Made by a program: the position numbers and the translations under genes. Positions 52,442 through 61,950 of a DNA stretch of 62,736 nt are shown piece after piece; positions within the stretch are counted from its first letter, which is position 1; each line of letters starts with the position of its first letter. The notes beneath the pieces were generated by a model. It did no database searches. It had not been told where the DNA came from and was given only the letters and a program-made list of their open reading frames with translations. Origin of the DNA: Acetobacteraceae bacterium (GTDB lineage Bacteria > Pseudomonadota > Alphaproteobacteria > Acetobacterales > Acetobacteraceae); NCBI GenBank assembly GCA_021732665.1, contig JAKFUL010000009.1, forward strand, positions 1 to 62,736, read 5' to 3'.

Positions 52442-52960
52442 TTACACCGGAACCGAGCGATCCGCCTCCCCCAAAGGCCGCTGCATGGTGACCACGTCCA
52501 CCCAACGGTTGAACTTCAGCCCCACCGCCCGCATCACGCCGATCTGCCGGAAGCCCAGCGACAAATGCAGCCCGATGGAGCCGACATTCTCGCTGTCGCC
52601 GATCACCGCGATCATCTGCCGAAAGCCCTGGCGCGCCGCATGGTCAAGCAACGCCGCCACCAGCGCCTTGCCCACGCCCTGCCCGCGCACATCGTCGCGG
52701 ACATAGATGCTGTCCTCGGCGGTGAAGCGATAGGCGCTGCGGTCGCGGTACTGGGAGTAGTAGCCGAAGCCGGTGATCACGCCCTCGCTCTCCGTCACCA
52801 GCCAGGCACAGCCGGCGGATTGCACCTTCGCCATGCGCTTGGCCATCTCCGCGCGCGACGGCGCCTGCTCCTCAAAGGTGCCGGTGCCGTGCTTGACGTG
52901 ATGCGCGTAGATCGCGGTGATCGCGGGCAGGTCGGCCGCGGTGGCGTCGCGCGGTGTCAC
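52442..52960 (-). CDS. GNAT N-acetyltransferase, phosphinothricin-acetyltransferase-like
   Basis: A 172-residue GNAT enzyme. DLPAITAIYAHHVKHGTGTF at the N-terminus and the acetyl-CoA loop VRDDVRGQGVGKALVAAL, then VIGDSENVGSIGLHLSLGFR, place it in the PAT/Bar subgroup that acetylates small amines or amino-acid analogues such as methionine sulfone. Overlaps the amidase stop by 4 bp and precedes the PuuE-like gene by 10 bp. Confidence 0.88.
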   Translation of the reverse strand: MTPRDATAADLPAITAIYAHHVKHGTGTFEEQAPSRAEMAKRMAKVQSAGCAWLVTESEGVITGFGYYSQYRDRSAYRFTAEDSIYVRDDVRGQGVGKALVAALLDHAARQGFRQMIAVIGDSENVGSIGLHLSLGFRQIGVMRAVGLKFNRWVDVVTMQRPLGEADRSVPV

Positions 52961-54162
52961 AGCCGCAACTCCTCCGCCACCGCCTGCGCCAGGCGCAGCA
53001 GCATGCGGTCCCGCCCCGGGCCGGCAACGAGGGAAAACCCGATGGGCGCGCCATCGGCCGTGGCGGCGGGGATGCTCACCTCCGGCAGGCCGCCCAGGCC
53101 GGAGATGGCGGTGACGCCCATGGTCCGCTCGCGGACCGCATTCTGCTCCTGCTGGCTGGCGCCCAGCAGGGGCGCGGGGATGGGCGAGGTGGGGAAGGCC
53201 AGCACCGCGCCCCCGGCCAGCAGGCTGCGGACCCGATGCTGGAAACGGCGGCGGAAGGCGCGCCCGGCGGCCGCCTTCCCGGGCGGCATGTCGCGCGCCG
53301 CGGCGAAACGATCGCCCACGCCGGGGCCAAAACCCGGGCTGGTCTGCGTCACCCAGGTGCCCAGCGTGGCCCAGGCCTCCTGCGCCTGCATGCAGCGGAA
53401 ATTCTCATACAGCTCGCACAGGCCCTCGGGCATCAGCTCCACCCGCATTGTCCGGCCCATCACCCGCTCGGTTGCCTCCAGCGCGGCCTGCAACCGTTGC
53501 GCCACCACCGGGTCGGCATTCACCCAGACGTCATCGGGCTTGAGCAGCGGGCCGGCGGGCAGGCAATTGGCGCCGCCCGGCTCCAGCGGCAGCAACTCCA
53601 TGCCGACGCGTGCCAGCACCTCGGCGCTGGCGGCGAACCAGCCGGGGGTGTCGAAGCTGGGCCCCAGCGCGCAGCAGCCGGCCAGGCTGATCGCGCCCCA
53701 TGTCGGCCGGATGCCGAAGACGCCGCAATAGCTGGCCGGGATGCGGACCGAGCCACCGGTGTCGCTGCCCATGGCGAAATCCACCACGCCGGCGGCCACC
53801 GCGGCCGCGCTGCCGCAGGAGGAGCCGCCGGGGAAACGGTCCGGCGCCTTGGGGTTGAGGGGCGTGCCATGCCAGACATTCTCGCCGGTCAGCCCGAAGG
53901 CCAGCTCCACGGTCTTGGTCTTGCCCACGAGGTTCGCCCCGGCCTCGAGCAAGGCGGTGACGATGGGGGCCGTGGTCGCCGCGACGCCATGGCTGCGCGC
54001 CCAGTCTGGGTTGCCATAGCTCGTGACCTCGCCGGCCACGTCGTAGAGGTCCTTCACCGCGAATCGCAGCCCTGCGAGCGGGCCGCCGGCCATGCCCGCC
54101 AGGGTGACGCGCGGCCCCGGGATGAAAGGTCCGTTCCGCTCAGCCTCGGTCAATTCCATCAC
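52957..54162 (-). CDS. amidase signature family protein
   Basis: A 401-residue amidase. The catalytic Lys is in LRFAVKDLYDVAG, the cis-Ser region in RFPGGSSCGSAAAVAAG and the nucleophile region in GSDTGGSVRIPASYCGVFG. Shorter than typical 470-residue members and resembling the Arabidopsis AMI1-like group. First gene of the five-gene operon that continues through fumC. Substrate unknown; distinct from the amidase at 18-19 kb. Confidence 0.88.
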   Translation of the reverse strand: MMELTEAERNGPFIPGPRVTLAGMAGGPLAGLRFAVKDLYDVAGEVTSYGNPDWARSHGVAATTAPIVTALLEAGANLVGKTKTVELAFGLTGENVWHGTPLNPKAPDRFPGGSSCGSAAAVAAGVVDFAMGSDTGGSVRIPASYCGVFGIRPTWGAISLAGCCALGPSFDTPGWFAASAEVLARVGMELLPLEPGGANCLPAGPLLKPDDVWVNADPVVAQRLQAALEATERVMGRTMRVELMPEGLCELYENFRCMQAQEAWATLGTWVTQTSPGFGPGVGDRFAAARDMPPGKAAAGRAFRRRFQHRVRSLLAGGAVLAFPTSPIPAPLLGASQQEQNAVRERTMGVTAISGLGGLPEVSIPAATADGAPIGFSLVAGPGRDRMLLRLAQAVAEELRL

Positions 54163-54245
54163 CTGCCTATCCCATCGCCACCCGCTTGCCAGCGCATGGT
54201 AGGGCAGAACCGTGGGAAGTGAAGCCGCGGCCGCTCAAAACAGGC

Positions 54246-54455
54246 TCAGCCGCGCGGTTCGAGGGTAACGGCGTGGCCGTATTCCAGTTCGCAGGGCTCG
54301 CGCGGCGGCGGCGGGGCGAAGCCGCGGCGGGTGATATCGCAACGCAGGATGCCGCCGGCCTGGTGGCAGAAGATATTTCCGCTCGGCGTCTGGAAGGCCG
54401 GCTGGGCCGATGCTAGCAGCGGAAACAACAGCATAGCCGCAAATATCCGGATCAT
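54246..54455 (-). CDS. small secreted protein, DUF6636-like, possibly truncated
   Basis: A 69-residue protein with a signal peptide (IRIFAAMLLFPLLASAQ) and the motif FQTPSGNIFCHQAGGILRCD then PCELEYGHAVTL, matching DUF6636, a short secreted cysteine-containing domain of unknown role. Family members usually continue another 30-40 residues; here a TGA follows EPRG, so the C-terminus may be lost. Divergent from pgk with only 37 bp between starts. Confidence 0.65.
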   Translation of the reverse strand: MIRIFAAMLLFPLLASAQPAFQTPSGNIFCHQAGGILRCDITRRGFAPPPPREPCELEYGHAVTLEPRG

Positions 54456-54492
54456 GTGTCCCTCCACTCCAGCCGCAGGATAGCCCGCATCC

Positions 54493-55683
54493 ATGCCCTT
54501 CAAAACCCTCGATGACCTTGCCGCCCGTGGCCAGCGCGTGCTGCTGAGGGCAGACCTCAACCTGCCCGTGCGCGATGGCCGGATCACCGACATGACGCGC
54601 ATCGAGCGGTTGGTGCCGACGATACGCGAGCTGTCGGAGAAGGGCGCGCGGGTAGTGGTGTGCAGCCATTTCGACCGGCCGAAAGGCGTTGTCGTGCCGG
54701 AGATGAGCCTGAGGCCCATGGCCGCGGCGCTGGCCGAGACGCTGGGCCGCCCCGTCGCCTTCGCCGATGACTGCGTCGGCCCCGATGCCGAGGCCGCCGT
54801 GGGGCGGCTTTCCGATGGCGAAGTGCTGCTGCTGGAGAACACCCGCTTCCACAAGGGCGAGGAGAAGAACGACCCCGCCATGTCCGCGGCCCTGGCCAGG
54901 CTGGCCGACGCCTTCGTCAACGACGCCTTCTCGGCCGCCCACCGCGCCCATGCCAGCACCGAGGGCGTGGCCCGGCTGCTGCCCGCCTATGCCGGCCGGC
55001 TGATGCAGGCGGAGCTGGAGGCGCTGGACCGCGCCCTGCTCAACCCCGCCCGCCCGGTGATGGCCATCGTCGGCGGCGCCAAGGTCTCCACCAAGCTGGA
55101 TTTGCTGGGGAATTTGTCGTCGAAGGTGGATGTGCTGGTCATCGGCGGCGCCATGGCCAACACCTTTCTGGCCGCGCAGGGGATGGGCGTGGGCAAGTCC
55201 CTGCAGGAGGCCGAGATGCACGAGACGGCGCGCGAGATCATGGCCGGCGCCGCGTCGCGCGGCTGCACCATCATGCTGCCGGTCGATCTCGTGGCCGCCG
55301 CCGAATTCAAGGCGCATGCGGCGAATCGCGTGGTGCCCGCCGATGGCACGCCCTCCGACATGATGGCGCTGGATGTCGGCCCAGCCACCGTGGCCGCGGT
55401 GAAGGCCAGGTTGGCGGAATGCCGCACCCTGGTCTGGAACGGCCCCTTCGGCGCCTTCGAGATCGCGCCCTTCGACGCGGCGACGGTGGCCGTGGCGCAG
55501 GAAGTGGCGCGGCTGACCGAGGCGGGGAAGCTGGCCTCGATCGGCGGCGGCGGCGACACCGTCTCGGCGCTCAAGCATGCCGGGGTGGCCGAGCGCATGA
55601 CCTATGTGAGCGCGGCCGGCGGCGCCTTTCTGGAATGGCTGGAGGGCAAGGAGTTGCCGGGGGTCGCGGCCTTGGCCACGTAG
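54493..55683 (+). CDS. pgk: phosphoglycerate kinase
   Basis: A 396-residue PGK, transferring phosphate between 1,3-bisphosphoglycerate and [80 protein letters not shown] and the nucleotide loop [11 protein letters not shown] are all present. The usual SHLGRPKG motif is SHFDRPKG, a variant found in some alphaproteobacteria. Full length; not clustered with gap or fba here. Confidence 0.96.
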   Translation: MPFKTLDDLAARGQRVLLRADLNLPVRDGRITDMTRIERLVPTIRELSEKGARVVVCSHFDRPKGVVVPEMSLRPMAAALAETLGRPVAFADDCVGPDAEAAVGRLSDGEVLLLENTRFHKGEEKNDPAMSAALARLADAFVNDAFSAAHRAHASTEGVARLLPAYAGRLMQAELEALDRALLNPARPVMAIVGGAKVSTKLDLLGNLSSKVDVLVIGGAMANTFLAAQGMGVGKSLQEAEMHETAREIMAGAASRGCTIMLPVDLVAAAEFKAHAANRVVPADGTPSDMMALDVGPATVAAVKARLAECRTLVWNGPFGAFEIAPFDAATVAVAQEVARLTEAGKLASIGGGGDTVSALKHAGVAERMTYVSAAGGAFLEWLEGKELPGVAALAT

Positions 55684-55756
55684 GCTTATTTTCCTTGTAA
55701 TCATAAAAATGTCATAATACTGTCCACCGCACCGTGAATCCGAAAAGGAGCATGCT

Positions 55757-56137
55757 GTGGAAACCGTCAGTCTTGCGGGCTTCGATATACGTTCCATCGC
55801 CAGTTCCATGGGGCGCCTGGAGCGCCATGCCGCGGGTGAGCACATCTTCCATCAGGGCGACCCGGCGGCTGAGATGTATGTCGTGATCTCCGGCCGTGTC
55901 GCCATCCTCAGCCATGGCCAACTCACCGAGGCGATCGAGCCTGGCGATGGCATGGGTATCATTTCGCTGATCGACGGCAAATCGCGCAGCACCGAGGCGG
56001 TGGCACACACCGATTGCGAACTGGCCGTCGTCTCCTGGCGGAAGTTTCGCTTCATGGTCGAGGAAGTGCCGAATTTCTGCTGGTATGTGATGGACGAACT
56101 CGCCCAGCGGGTGCGCGCCGCCAGCAACGTCCTCTGA
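55757..56137 (+). CDS. cyclic-nucleotide-binding domain protein without effector domain
   Basis: A 126-residue protein made of a single cNMP-binding beta-barrel (GEHIFHQGDPAAEMYVVISG, IEPGDGMGIISLIDGKSRST) and a C-terminal helix (MDELAQRVRAASNVL). There is no helix-turn-helix, channel or kinase part, so it is a stand-alone sensor or adaptor. Start is GTG 55757 with AAAAGGAG eight bases upstream. A stretch of AT-rich DNA between pgk and this gene (55685-55720) probably carries its own promoter. Confidence 0.82.
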   Translation: METVSLAGFDIRSIASSMGRLERHAAGEHIFHQGDPAAEMYVVISGRVAILSHGQLTEAIEPGDGMGIISLIDGKSRSTEAVAHTDCELAVVSWRKFRFMVEEVPNFCWYVMDELAQRVRAASNVL

Positions 56138-56345
56138 TCGCTTGACCCTCCCAGGCTGACCCCGCGGTGGTGGCGCGCGCGGCGGCGGAACAGGTGCATT
56201 CCACCATCCCATGCTCGAGCGGCATGGAGCCCAACCGTGCCCCGCGCCCGGCCTTCGTCGGGGAGCTGGACCCGGCCGACCGCGCCATCGACCTTTCTCT
56301 CACGCGTTAACCACGCCTTCACTCCCGCCGCGCTACAACCGCGTC

Positions 56346-56552
56346 ATGATCTCGCTCAACAGCCTGGCGGCCTTCACGCAGGAGGTCTCCCGCACCAGGC
56401 CGGGACAGGGTGCAGAAGGCACCCAACCGATCCAACCCGTGCAGGCCCGTGCCGCACAGGATGCGCCGCGCCCACAGCGTACGCTGGAGGCGGTGCCACC
56501 CCAGCCCGCGCGGCCGCTGCCACGCGGTTCGCTCCTGGACCTGCGGGTGTAG
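56346..56552 (+). CDS. small proline/arginine-rich hypothetical protein
   Basis: A 68-residue open frame, MISLNSLAAFTQEV then a Gln/Pro/Arg-rich region ending in RGSLLDLRV. Low complexity, no domain. The defined N-terminus and C-terminal LLDLRV resemble small orphan proteins seen in this group, but coding status is uncertain. The flanks 56138-56345 and 56553-56762 contain no gene I can support; a short plus-strand piece ending AFVGELDPADRAIDLSLTR at 56310 may be another remnant. Confidence 0.4.
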   Translation: MISLNSLAAFTQEVSRTRPGQGAEGTQPIQPVQARAAQDAPRPQRTLEAVPPQPARPLPRGSLLDLRV

Positions 56553-56762
56553 GAGCCAGTTCGCTCCGATCGGGATCGCGCATAGGGATTCCGGCGCGGC
56601 CCTGACCTGTGATGCATCGACCTCCAGTGTTGGAACCGGACGTCGATGACCCGAAATGAACTCCATCGGGCGGGTCTTCGCCAGATTCAAGAACCTTGCC
56701 GTTTTTGGCGCCCAGCGAGTGCCAAACGGCCTCGCTCACTCAGGGGATGATGTGAAAAGGCA

Positions 56763-58172
56763 TTAACGGAAGGTCGGTATCGCGTCGTCATCCGGCAGGT
56801 CGGGCAGCGGCACGTCGATGCGCACGGTGCTGGGGTCCACCCCCGTGCCCTGGTCCAGCCAATAGGTCACGCTCTCCGGCCAGAAGATCACGATGCCGAC
56901 GAGGATGACCTGCAACAGCAGCCAGGGGATGGCGCCGAGGTAGATGTCCTTGGTCAGCACCTCCTTCGGCGCGATGCCGCGGAGGTAGAACAGCGCGAAG
57001 CCGAAGGGCGGGTGCATGAAGCTGGTCTGCAAATTGATGCACAGCAGCACGCCGAACCAGACCAGGTTGATGTCCAGCTTGGCCGCCACCGGCGCCAGCA
57101 GCGGCACCACGATGAAGGCGATCTCGAAGAAATCCAGGAAGAACGCCAGGAAAAACACGAAGATGTTCACGAAGACCAGGAAGCCGGTCTGCCCGCCGGG
57201 CAAATGGCTCAGCAGATGCTCGATCCAATGCGTGCCGTCCACGCCCTGGAATACCAGCGAGAACACCGTGGCGCCGATCAGGATGAAGATGACCATGGAG
57301 GTGATGCGCATGGTGTTGCCCATGGCCTCACGCAGCAGCTTCCAGGAATAGGTGCCCTGTGCCACCGCCAGGCCAATGGCGCCCATGGCACCCATGGCGC
57401 CGGCCTCGGTCGGCGTCGCCAGCCCCAGGAAAATGGTGCCGAGCACGAGGAAGATCAGCACGATGGAGGGCACCATGCCCTTCAGCACACGCCAATAGAG
57501 CGGCCAGCCGCGCGGGTGCAGCGCCTCGGGCGGCAGCGGCGGCACCTTATGCGGCGCGAAGATCGAGACGCCGAAGATGAAGGCCATGAACAGCAGAATC
57601 TGCAGGATCGAGGGCCCGATGGCGCCGGCATACATGTCGCCCACGCTCTTGCCGAGCTGGTCGCCGAGGACGATCAGCACCAGCGATGGCGGTATCAGTT
57701 GGGTGATGGTGCCCGAGGCCGCAATCACGCCCGTCGCGATCCGCATGTCATAGCCGTAGCGCATCATGATCGGCAGCGAGATCATGCCCATGGCGATGAC
57801 CGAGGCCGCGACCGTGCCGGTGATGGCGCCCAGCACCGCGCCGACCAGGATCACCGCATAGGCCAGCCCGCCCGGGATCTTCCCGAAGAGCTGCCCGGTG
57901 CCCTCCAGCAAATCCTCCGCCAGCCCGCAGCGTTCCAGAATGGCGCCCATCAGGGTGAAGAAGGGGATGGCCAGCAGCAGGTCGTTGGACAGGATACCGA
58001 AGACCCGCAGCGGCAGATTGCCCAGAAACGCCTGGTTGAAGAAGCCGAGCTCGATCGACAGGAAACCGAAGAACAGCCCCACCGCCGAGAGGCTGAAGGC
58101 CGCCGGGAACCCCGCCAGCAGGAAGACCACCAGGCCGCCGAACATCAACGGCGGCATCATGTCCAGGCTCAT
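56763..58172 (-). CDS. TRAP transporter large permease (DctM-like)
   Basis: A 469-residue inner-membrane protein with about 12 transmembrane helices, the ion-coupled transport subunit of a tripartite ATP-independent periplasmic transporter. FFTLMGAILERCGLAEDLLE, GAVLGAITGTVAASVIAMG, ASGTITQLIPPSLVLIVLGD and LATPTEAGAMGAMGA are DctM signatures. The long C-terminal region with the FMHPPFGFALFYLRG segment fits the branch paired with 2-oxoacid/lactate binding proteins. Starts 4 bp inside the end of the dctQ-like gene. Confidence 0.94.
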   Translation of the reverse strand: MSLDMMPPLMFGGLVVFLLAGFPAAFSLSAVGLFFGFLSIELGFFNQAFLGNLPLRVFGILSNDLLLAIPFFTLMGAILERCGLAEDLLEGTGQLFGKIPGGLAYAVILVGAVLGAITGTVAASVIAMGMISLPIMMRYGYDMRIATGVIAASGTITQLIPPSLVLIVLGDQLGKSVGDMYAGAIGPSILQILLFMAFIFGVSIFAPHKVPPLPPEALHPRGWPLYWRVLKGMVPSIVLIFLVLGTIFLGLATPTEAGAMGAMGAIGLAVAQGTYSWKLLREAMGNTMRITSMVIFILIGATVFSLVFQGVDGTHWIEHLLSHLPGGQTGFLVFVNIFVFFLAFFLDFFEIAFIVVPLLAPVAAKLDINLVWFGVLLCINLQTSFMHPPFGFALFYLRGIAPKEVLTKDIYLGAIPWLLLQVILVGIVIFWPESVTYWLDQGTGVDPSTVRIDVPLPDLPDDDAIPTFR

Positions 58173-58717
58173 TGTTCAGGCTTCTTGTATTCGAGGAAGG
58201 CATTGCCCTTGACCGGCACGCCGTTGAGCACGGCGATCCGTTTGATCAACTCGGAAAACCCCTGCAACACCAGCAGGAGAAAACCCAGCGGCAGGATCAG
58301 CTTCACCGGCCAGCGCAGCAGCCCACCGGCATTCGGGCTGCCCTCGTTGCGAACAAAACTGTCCACGAAGAACGGCCAGGTCATGTACAGCATCAGGCAC
58401 ATCGCCGGCAGCACGAAGAAGATGAAGCCGAAGATGTCGATGTAGAGCCGGGTGCGATGCCCCACCCATCCATACACCAAATCCACCCGCACATGCTCGT
58501 TGCGCAACAAGGTGTAGCTGGCGCCGAGCATCACCATGCCGGCGAAGAGATACCATTGCAGTTCCAGCCAGGCGTTGGAGGAGACGGAGATGCCATAGCG
58601 GATGAAGGCATTGCCTGCCGAGACGACGCAGGCCGCCAGCACCATCCAATCCGCGATACGGCCGAACCGGGTGGAGACCCAGTCAACCGCCGCGCTGAAG
58701 CTGAGCAGGGGCTGCAT
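58169..58717 (-). CDS. TRAP transporter small permease (DctQ-like)
   Basis: A 182-residue inner-membrane protein with four transmembrane helices. NAWLELQWYLFAGMVMLGAS and the HVRVDLVYGWVGHRTRLYID segment are DctQ hallmarks. Longer than average, as in TakP/DctP7-type systems. Its ATG shares a base with the binding-protein stop (TGATG) and its end overlaps the large-permease start, so the three subunits are coupled. Confidence 0.92.
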   Translation of the reverse strand: MQPLLSFSAAVDWVSTRFGRIADWMVLAACVVSAGNAFIRYGISVSSNAWLELQWYLFAGMVMLGASYTLLRNEHVRVDLVYGWVGHRTRLYIDIFGFIFFVLPAMCLMLYMTWPFFVDSFVRNEGSPNAGGLLRWPVKLILPLGFLLLVLQGFSELIKRIAVLNGVPVKGNAFLEYKKPEQ

Positions 58718-59829
58718 CAGCGCGGGCGCGCCGGGGCGTTTTCCGCCGCCTGCATGGCATAGACGAAGTTGTCGTAGGTGCTTTCGGCCACGCGGAACCA
58801 TTGCAGCTGGGTGTCGCGATAGGCGCGGAAATGGTCCCACACCTTCTTGAAATTGGCGTTGCGCTCGGCCGTCTCGCCATAGAGTTCGAAGGCGGCCCGG
58901 TAGCAGGCCTCCATCACCGGCCGCGGGAAGGGGCGCAGCTGGGTGCCGGCAGCCACCAGGCGGCGCAGCGCCGGTGGGTTCTGGCTGTCATACTTTGCCA
59001 TGGTCTCGATGGTGGCGTCGCGGCAGGCGGATTCCAGCGCGTCCTTATACAGTTGCGGCAGCTCGTTGAACTTCGCCTGGTTGATGGTCATGGACAGGTT
59101 CAGCCCACCCTCCCACCAGCCGGGGTAGTAGTAGAACGGCGCCACGCGCTGGAAGCCCAGCTTTTCATCATCATAGGGGCCAACCCATTCGGCGGCGTCG
59201 ATCGTGCCGCGCTCGAGCGCCGGATAGATGTCGCCCCCTGCGATCTGCTGCGCCACGACGCCCAGCTTGGCCAACACATTGCCGGCGAAGCCGCCAATGC
59301 GCATTTTCAACCCGCGCAGGTCTTCCAACGTGCGGATCTCGCGGCGGAACCAGCCGCCCATCTGCGCGCCGGTGTTGCCGGCGGGGATGCTCAGCACGTT
59401 GTAGGTGCTGAAAAAATCCTTCATCACGTCGCGACCGCCGCCGGCGTTCAGCCAGGAATTGATCTGCCGGAAATTCATCCCGAAGGGCACGGTGCCGTCG
59501 AAGGCGAAGGTCGGGTCCTTGCCCACCCAGTAATAGCTGGCGGTGTGGGTGCATTCCACGGTTCCGGCCTGCACGGCGTCCAGCGTGGCCAGCCCGGGCA
59601 CCAGTTCGCCAGCCTGGAAAAGCTGGATGCGGAACTTGTTGTCGGTCAGGGCGGCGACGCGGCGGGCGACGTGTTCGCCGGCGCCATAGATGGTGTCCAA
59701 CGCCCGGGGAAAGCTGCTGGCGCAGCGCCAGCGGATCTCAGGCGTGGCCTGCGCCAGGGCGGGCTTGGCCAGCGCCGGCAGGATGGCGGCCGCGGCGGCG
59801 CCTGCGGCCATGATATTGCGTCTTTGCAC
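58717..59829 (-). CDS. TRAP transporter substrate-binding protein (DctP family, TakP-like)
   Basis: A 370-residue periplasmic binding protein with a signal peptide of Tat-like look (QRRNIMAAGAAAAAILPALA). LRGLKMRIGGFAGNVLAKLG, GGDIYPALERGTIDAAEWVG and FYYYPGWWEGGLNLSMTIN are the signature of the TakP/lactate-binding subgroup, which binds 2-oxoacids or lactate through a metal ion. It leads the operon (binding protein, small, large permease). Ligand assignment to 2-oxoacids is by subgroup resemblance. Confidence 0.92.
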   Translation of the reverse strand: MQRRNIMAAGAAAAAILPALAKPALAQATPEIRWRCASSFPRALDTIYGAGEHVARRVAALTDNKFRIQLFQAGELVPGLATLDAVQAGTVECTHTASYYWVGKDPTFAFDGTVPFGMNFRQINSWLNAGGGRDVMKDFFSTYNVLSIPAGNTGAQMGGWFRREIRTLEDLRGLKMRIGGFAGNVLAKLGVVAQQIAGGDIYPALERGTIDAAEWVGPYDDEKLGFQRVAPFYYYPGWWEGGLNLSMTINQAKFNELPQLYKDALESACRDATIETMAKYDSQNPPALRRLVAAGTQLRPFPRPVMEACYRAAFELYGETAERNANFKKVWDHFRAYRDTQLQWFRVAESTYDNFVYAMQAAENAPARPR

Positions 59830-59982
59830 GGATGTTTCCCCTCAAACTGACAGCACAGCTTTATGACGGACTAACGCAATCGTTACGATATGGGAATTCT
59901 TAACCATCGTCCATTGCCATCTCTTCCCGACACGGGCCGGCATGCCGCATGCTCCGCCCGTGCCACGCCCGATCATCCCGCC

Positions 59983-61950
59983 ATGCTGACGATGCTTTGC
60001 CTGCTGCTGGCGGCCCTGGCGCTGCTTGCTTTGCCGGCCGCGCTGGGCTGGGCGGGGGTACTGCGTCTGGGCTGCGTGACGGTGATGGGCGGGCTGGCCG
60101 CGCTTGCGGTGCTGGCGCTGCTCTGGCCGGGGGCCGAGGTGCTGGCCCTGCCCTTCGGCCCGCCCTGGGCGGCCTCGCTGCTGGCGCTGGATGCGCTTTC
60201 GGCCTGGTTCCTGCTGCTGCTCGGGCTGGCGGGGGCCTTTGCCTCGCTGCTGGTCGGCCCGGCACCGCGGCATGAGCTGGTGGCCTATCCGCTGTTCCTG
60301 CTCGGCATGGCGCTGTGCATCGTCGCCGCCGACGGTTTTTCGCTCCTGCTGGGTTTCGAGGCGATGTCACTGGCCAGCTGGGCCATGCTGCATGAACGGC
60401 GGGCGGCCAGGCTCTACCTGATTTTCGCGGTGTTCGGTGGCGCCTGCCTGATGGGGGCGTTGGGGCTGCTCTCGGTCGGCGCCGGGTCGCTCGGCTTCGC
60501 CGCCCTGCGCGCGGCACCACCCGAGGGCGCTTTGGCGGTGGCGGTGTTGGCCATGGTGCTCCTGGGCGCCGGGGCCAAGGCGGGGCTGGCGCCGCTGCAT
60601 CTCTGGCTGCCGCTGGCGCATCCGGCCGCACCCGCGCATGTCTCGGCGCTGATGTCGGCGGTGATGGTGAAGGTGGCGCTGTATGTGCTGCTGCGGCTGG
60701 TGTTCGACCTTTGCGGGGGCGCGCAGCCTTCCTGGTGGGGGGTGCCGCTGCTGCTGGCGGGTGCCGCCTCGGCCATGCTCGGCGCGCTGCGGGCGAATAT
60801 CGAGACCGACACCAAGGCCATCCTGGCCTGCTCCACCATCGAGAATGTCGGGCTGATCGCGGTCGGCCTCGGCCTGGCGCTGATGTTCCGCGGCGCCGAC
60901 ATGGCGGTGCCGGCGGCACTCGCCATGGCCGGCGCGCTGCTGCACGTGCTGAACCACGGACTGTTCAAATGCCTGCTCTTTCTGGGCATGGGCCTGGTGT
61001 TGGACCAGGCCGGCAGCCGGCGGGTGGATGGGCTGGGCGGGCTTTTGCGCAACATGCCGGTGCTGGGCTGGGCCACGCTGGTGGGGGCGCTGTCTGCCGC
61101 GGCCATTCCGCCGCTCTCGGGTTTCGCCAGCGAGTGGCTGCTGCTGCAGGCGCTGCTGGGCGCCTGGCGCACTGGCGACGCGCTGTTCCAGTTCGCCGCC
61201 CTCGTGGCGCTGGCGCTGGTGGCCATGGCGGTGGCGCTGGGGGCAGCGGCCATGCTGCGGCTCTGGGGGCTGGTCTTCCTGGGGCGGCCGCGCAGCCCGC
61301 GCGTGGCGGGGGCCGGTGACGTTCAGGGCGCCGCCCGGCCGGCGGTGCTGCTGCCGGCGGCACTTTGCCTGTTGCTGGGGGTGTTTCCGGCGCTGGCCCT
61401 GGGGCTGATGCAGCCGGTGCTGGAGCAATGGCTGGGGCCGGATGTGACGGGGCCGGGCGGGTTCCTCGGGCTTTCCGCCGGCGATTCCGGGGCGGGCTAC
61501 CTGGTACTGCCCGCCGCGCTGCTGCTGGTGCTGCTGGGCCTGGGTTTGTGGCGCGCCGGGCTGTCGCAGGGCGGCGGCGGGGCCGCCCGGGCACCGACCT
61601 GGGATTGCGGCTATATCGCGCCACCCGCGCATTTGCCCTTCGGCGACCCGGCGACCCAGCCCAGCGGCCCCGGTTTTTCCCAGCCCATCGCCCGGATGCT
61701 GGGCGCGCCCTTGCTGGCCGGCACGGACAAGGTCTCGGTGCCGCCGCCGGGCAGCATGGCGCCGGCGACCCGCCGCGCCGGCACCACCGACCCGGCCTGG
61801 GCTGCGCTCGCCGCGCTGCGCGGCGCCCGGCATGGGGTGAGCGAATGGTCGGACCGGCTGCGCACGCTCTCCGTGCGGCATTCGCTCGGGCTGATGTTCG
61901 CCGCGCTGGTGCTGCTGCTGGCGGTGCTGGCGGTGCTGGAGCGGCCATGA
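59983..61950 (+). CDS. hyfB: hydrogenase-4 subunit B-type antiporter-like protein
   Basis: A 655-residue integral membrane protein with about 15 helices of the NuoL/MrpA/HyfB family. The proton-pumping core (LLGFEAMSLASWAMLHE with its helix-5 glutamate, GAKAGLAPLHLWLPLAHPAA, and NIETDTKAILACSTIENVGL) is intact, and the long C-terminal part with a TWDCGYIAP motif is typical of HyfB/HycC. Membrane subunit of group 4 [NiFe]-hydrogenase or related complexes. Start ATG 59983; the hyfC-like gene starts inside its stop (ATGA). Divergent from the TRAP operon. Confidence 0.88.
   Translation: MLTMLCLLLAALALLALPAALGWAGVLRLGCVTVMGGLAALAVLALLWPGAEVLALPFGPPWAASLLALDALSAWFLLLLGLAGAFASLLVGPAPRHELVAYPLFLLGMALCIVAADGFSLLLGFEAMSLASWAMLHERRAARLYLIFAVFGGACLMGALGLLSVGAGSLGFAALRAAPPEGALAVAVLAMVLLGAGAKAGLAPLHLWLPLAHPAAPAHVSALMSAVMVKVALYVLLRLVFDLCGGAQPSWWGVPLLLAGAASAMLGALRANIETDTKAILACSTIENVGLIAVGLGLALMFRGADMAVPAALAMAGALLHVLNHGLFKCLLFLGMGLVLDQAGSRRVDGLGGLLRNMPVLGWATLVGALSAAAIPPLSGFASEWLLLQALLGAWRTGDALFQFAALVALALVAMAVALGAAAMLRLWGLVFLGRPRSPRVAGAGDVQGAARPAVLLPAALCLLLGVFPALALGLMQPVLEQWLGPDVTGPGGFLGLSAGDSGAGYLVLPAALLLVLLGLGLWRAGLSQGGGGAARAPTWDCGYIAPPAHLPFGDPATQPSGPGFSQPIARMLGAPLLAGTDKVSVPPPGSMAPATRRAGTTDPAWAALAALRGARHGVSEWSDRLRTLSVRHSLGLMFAALVLLLAVLAVLERP

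Noticed and set aside
56656..56766. 36-codon plus-strand frame before the TRAP permease end
   Set aside because: Too short, no ribosome site, overlaps the permease stop on the other strand and has no similarity I recognise.
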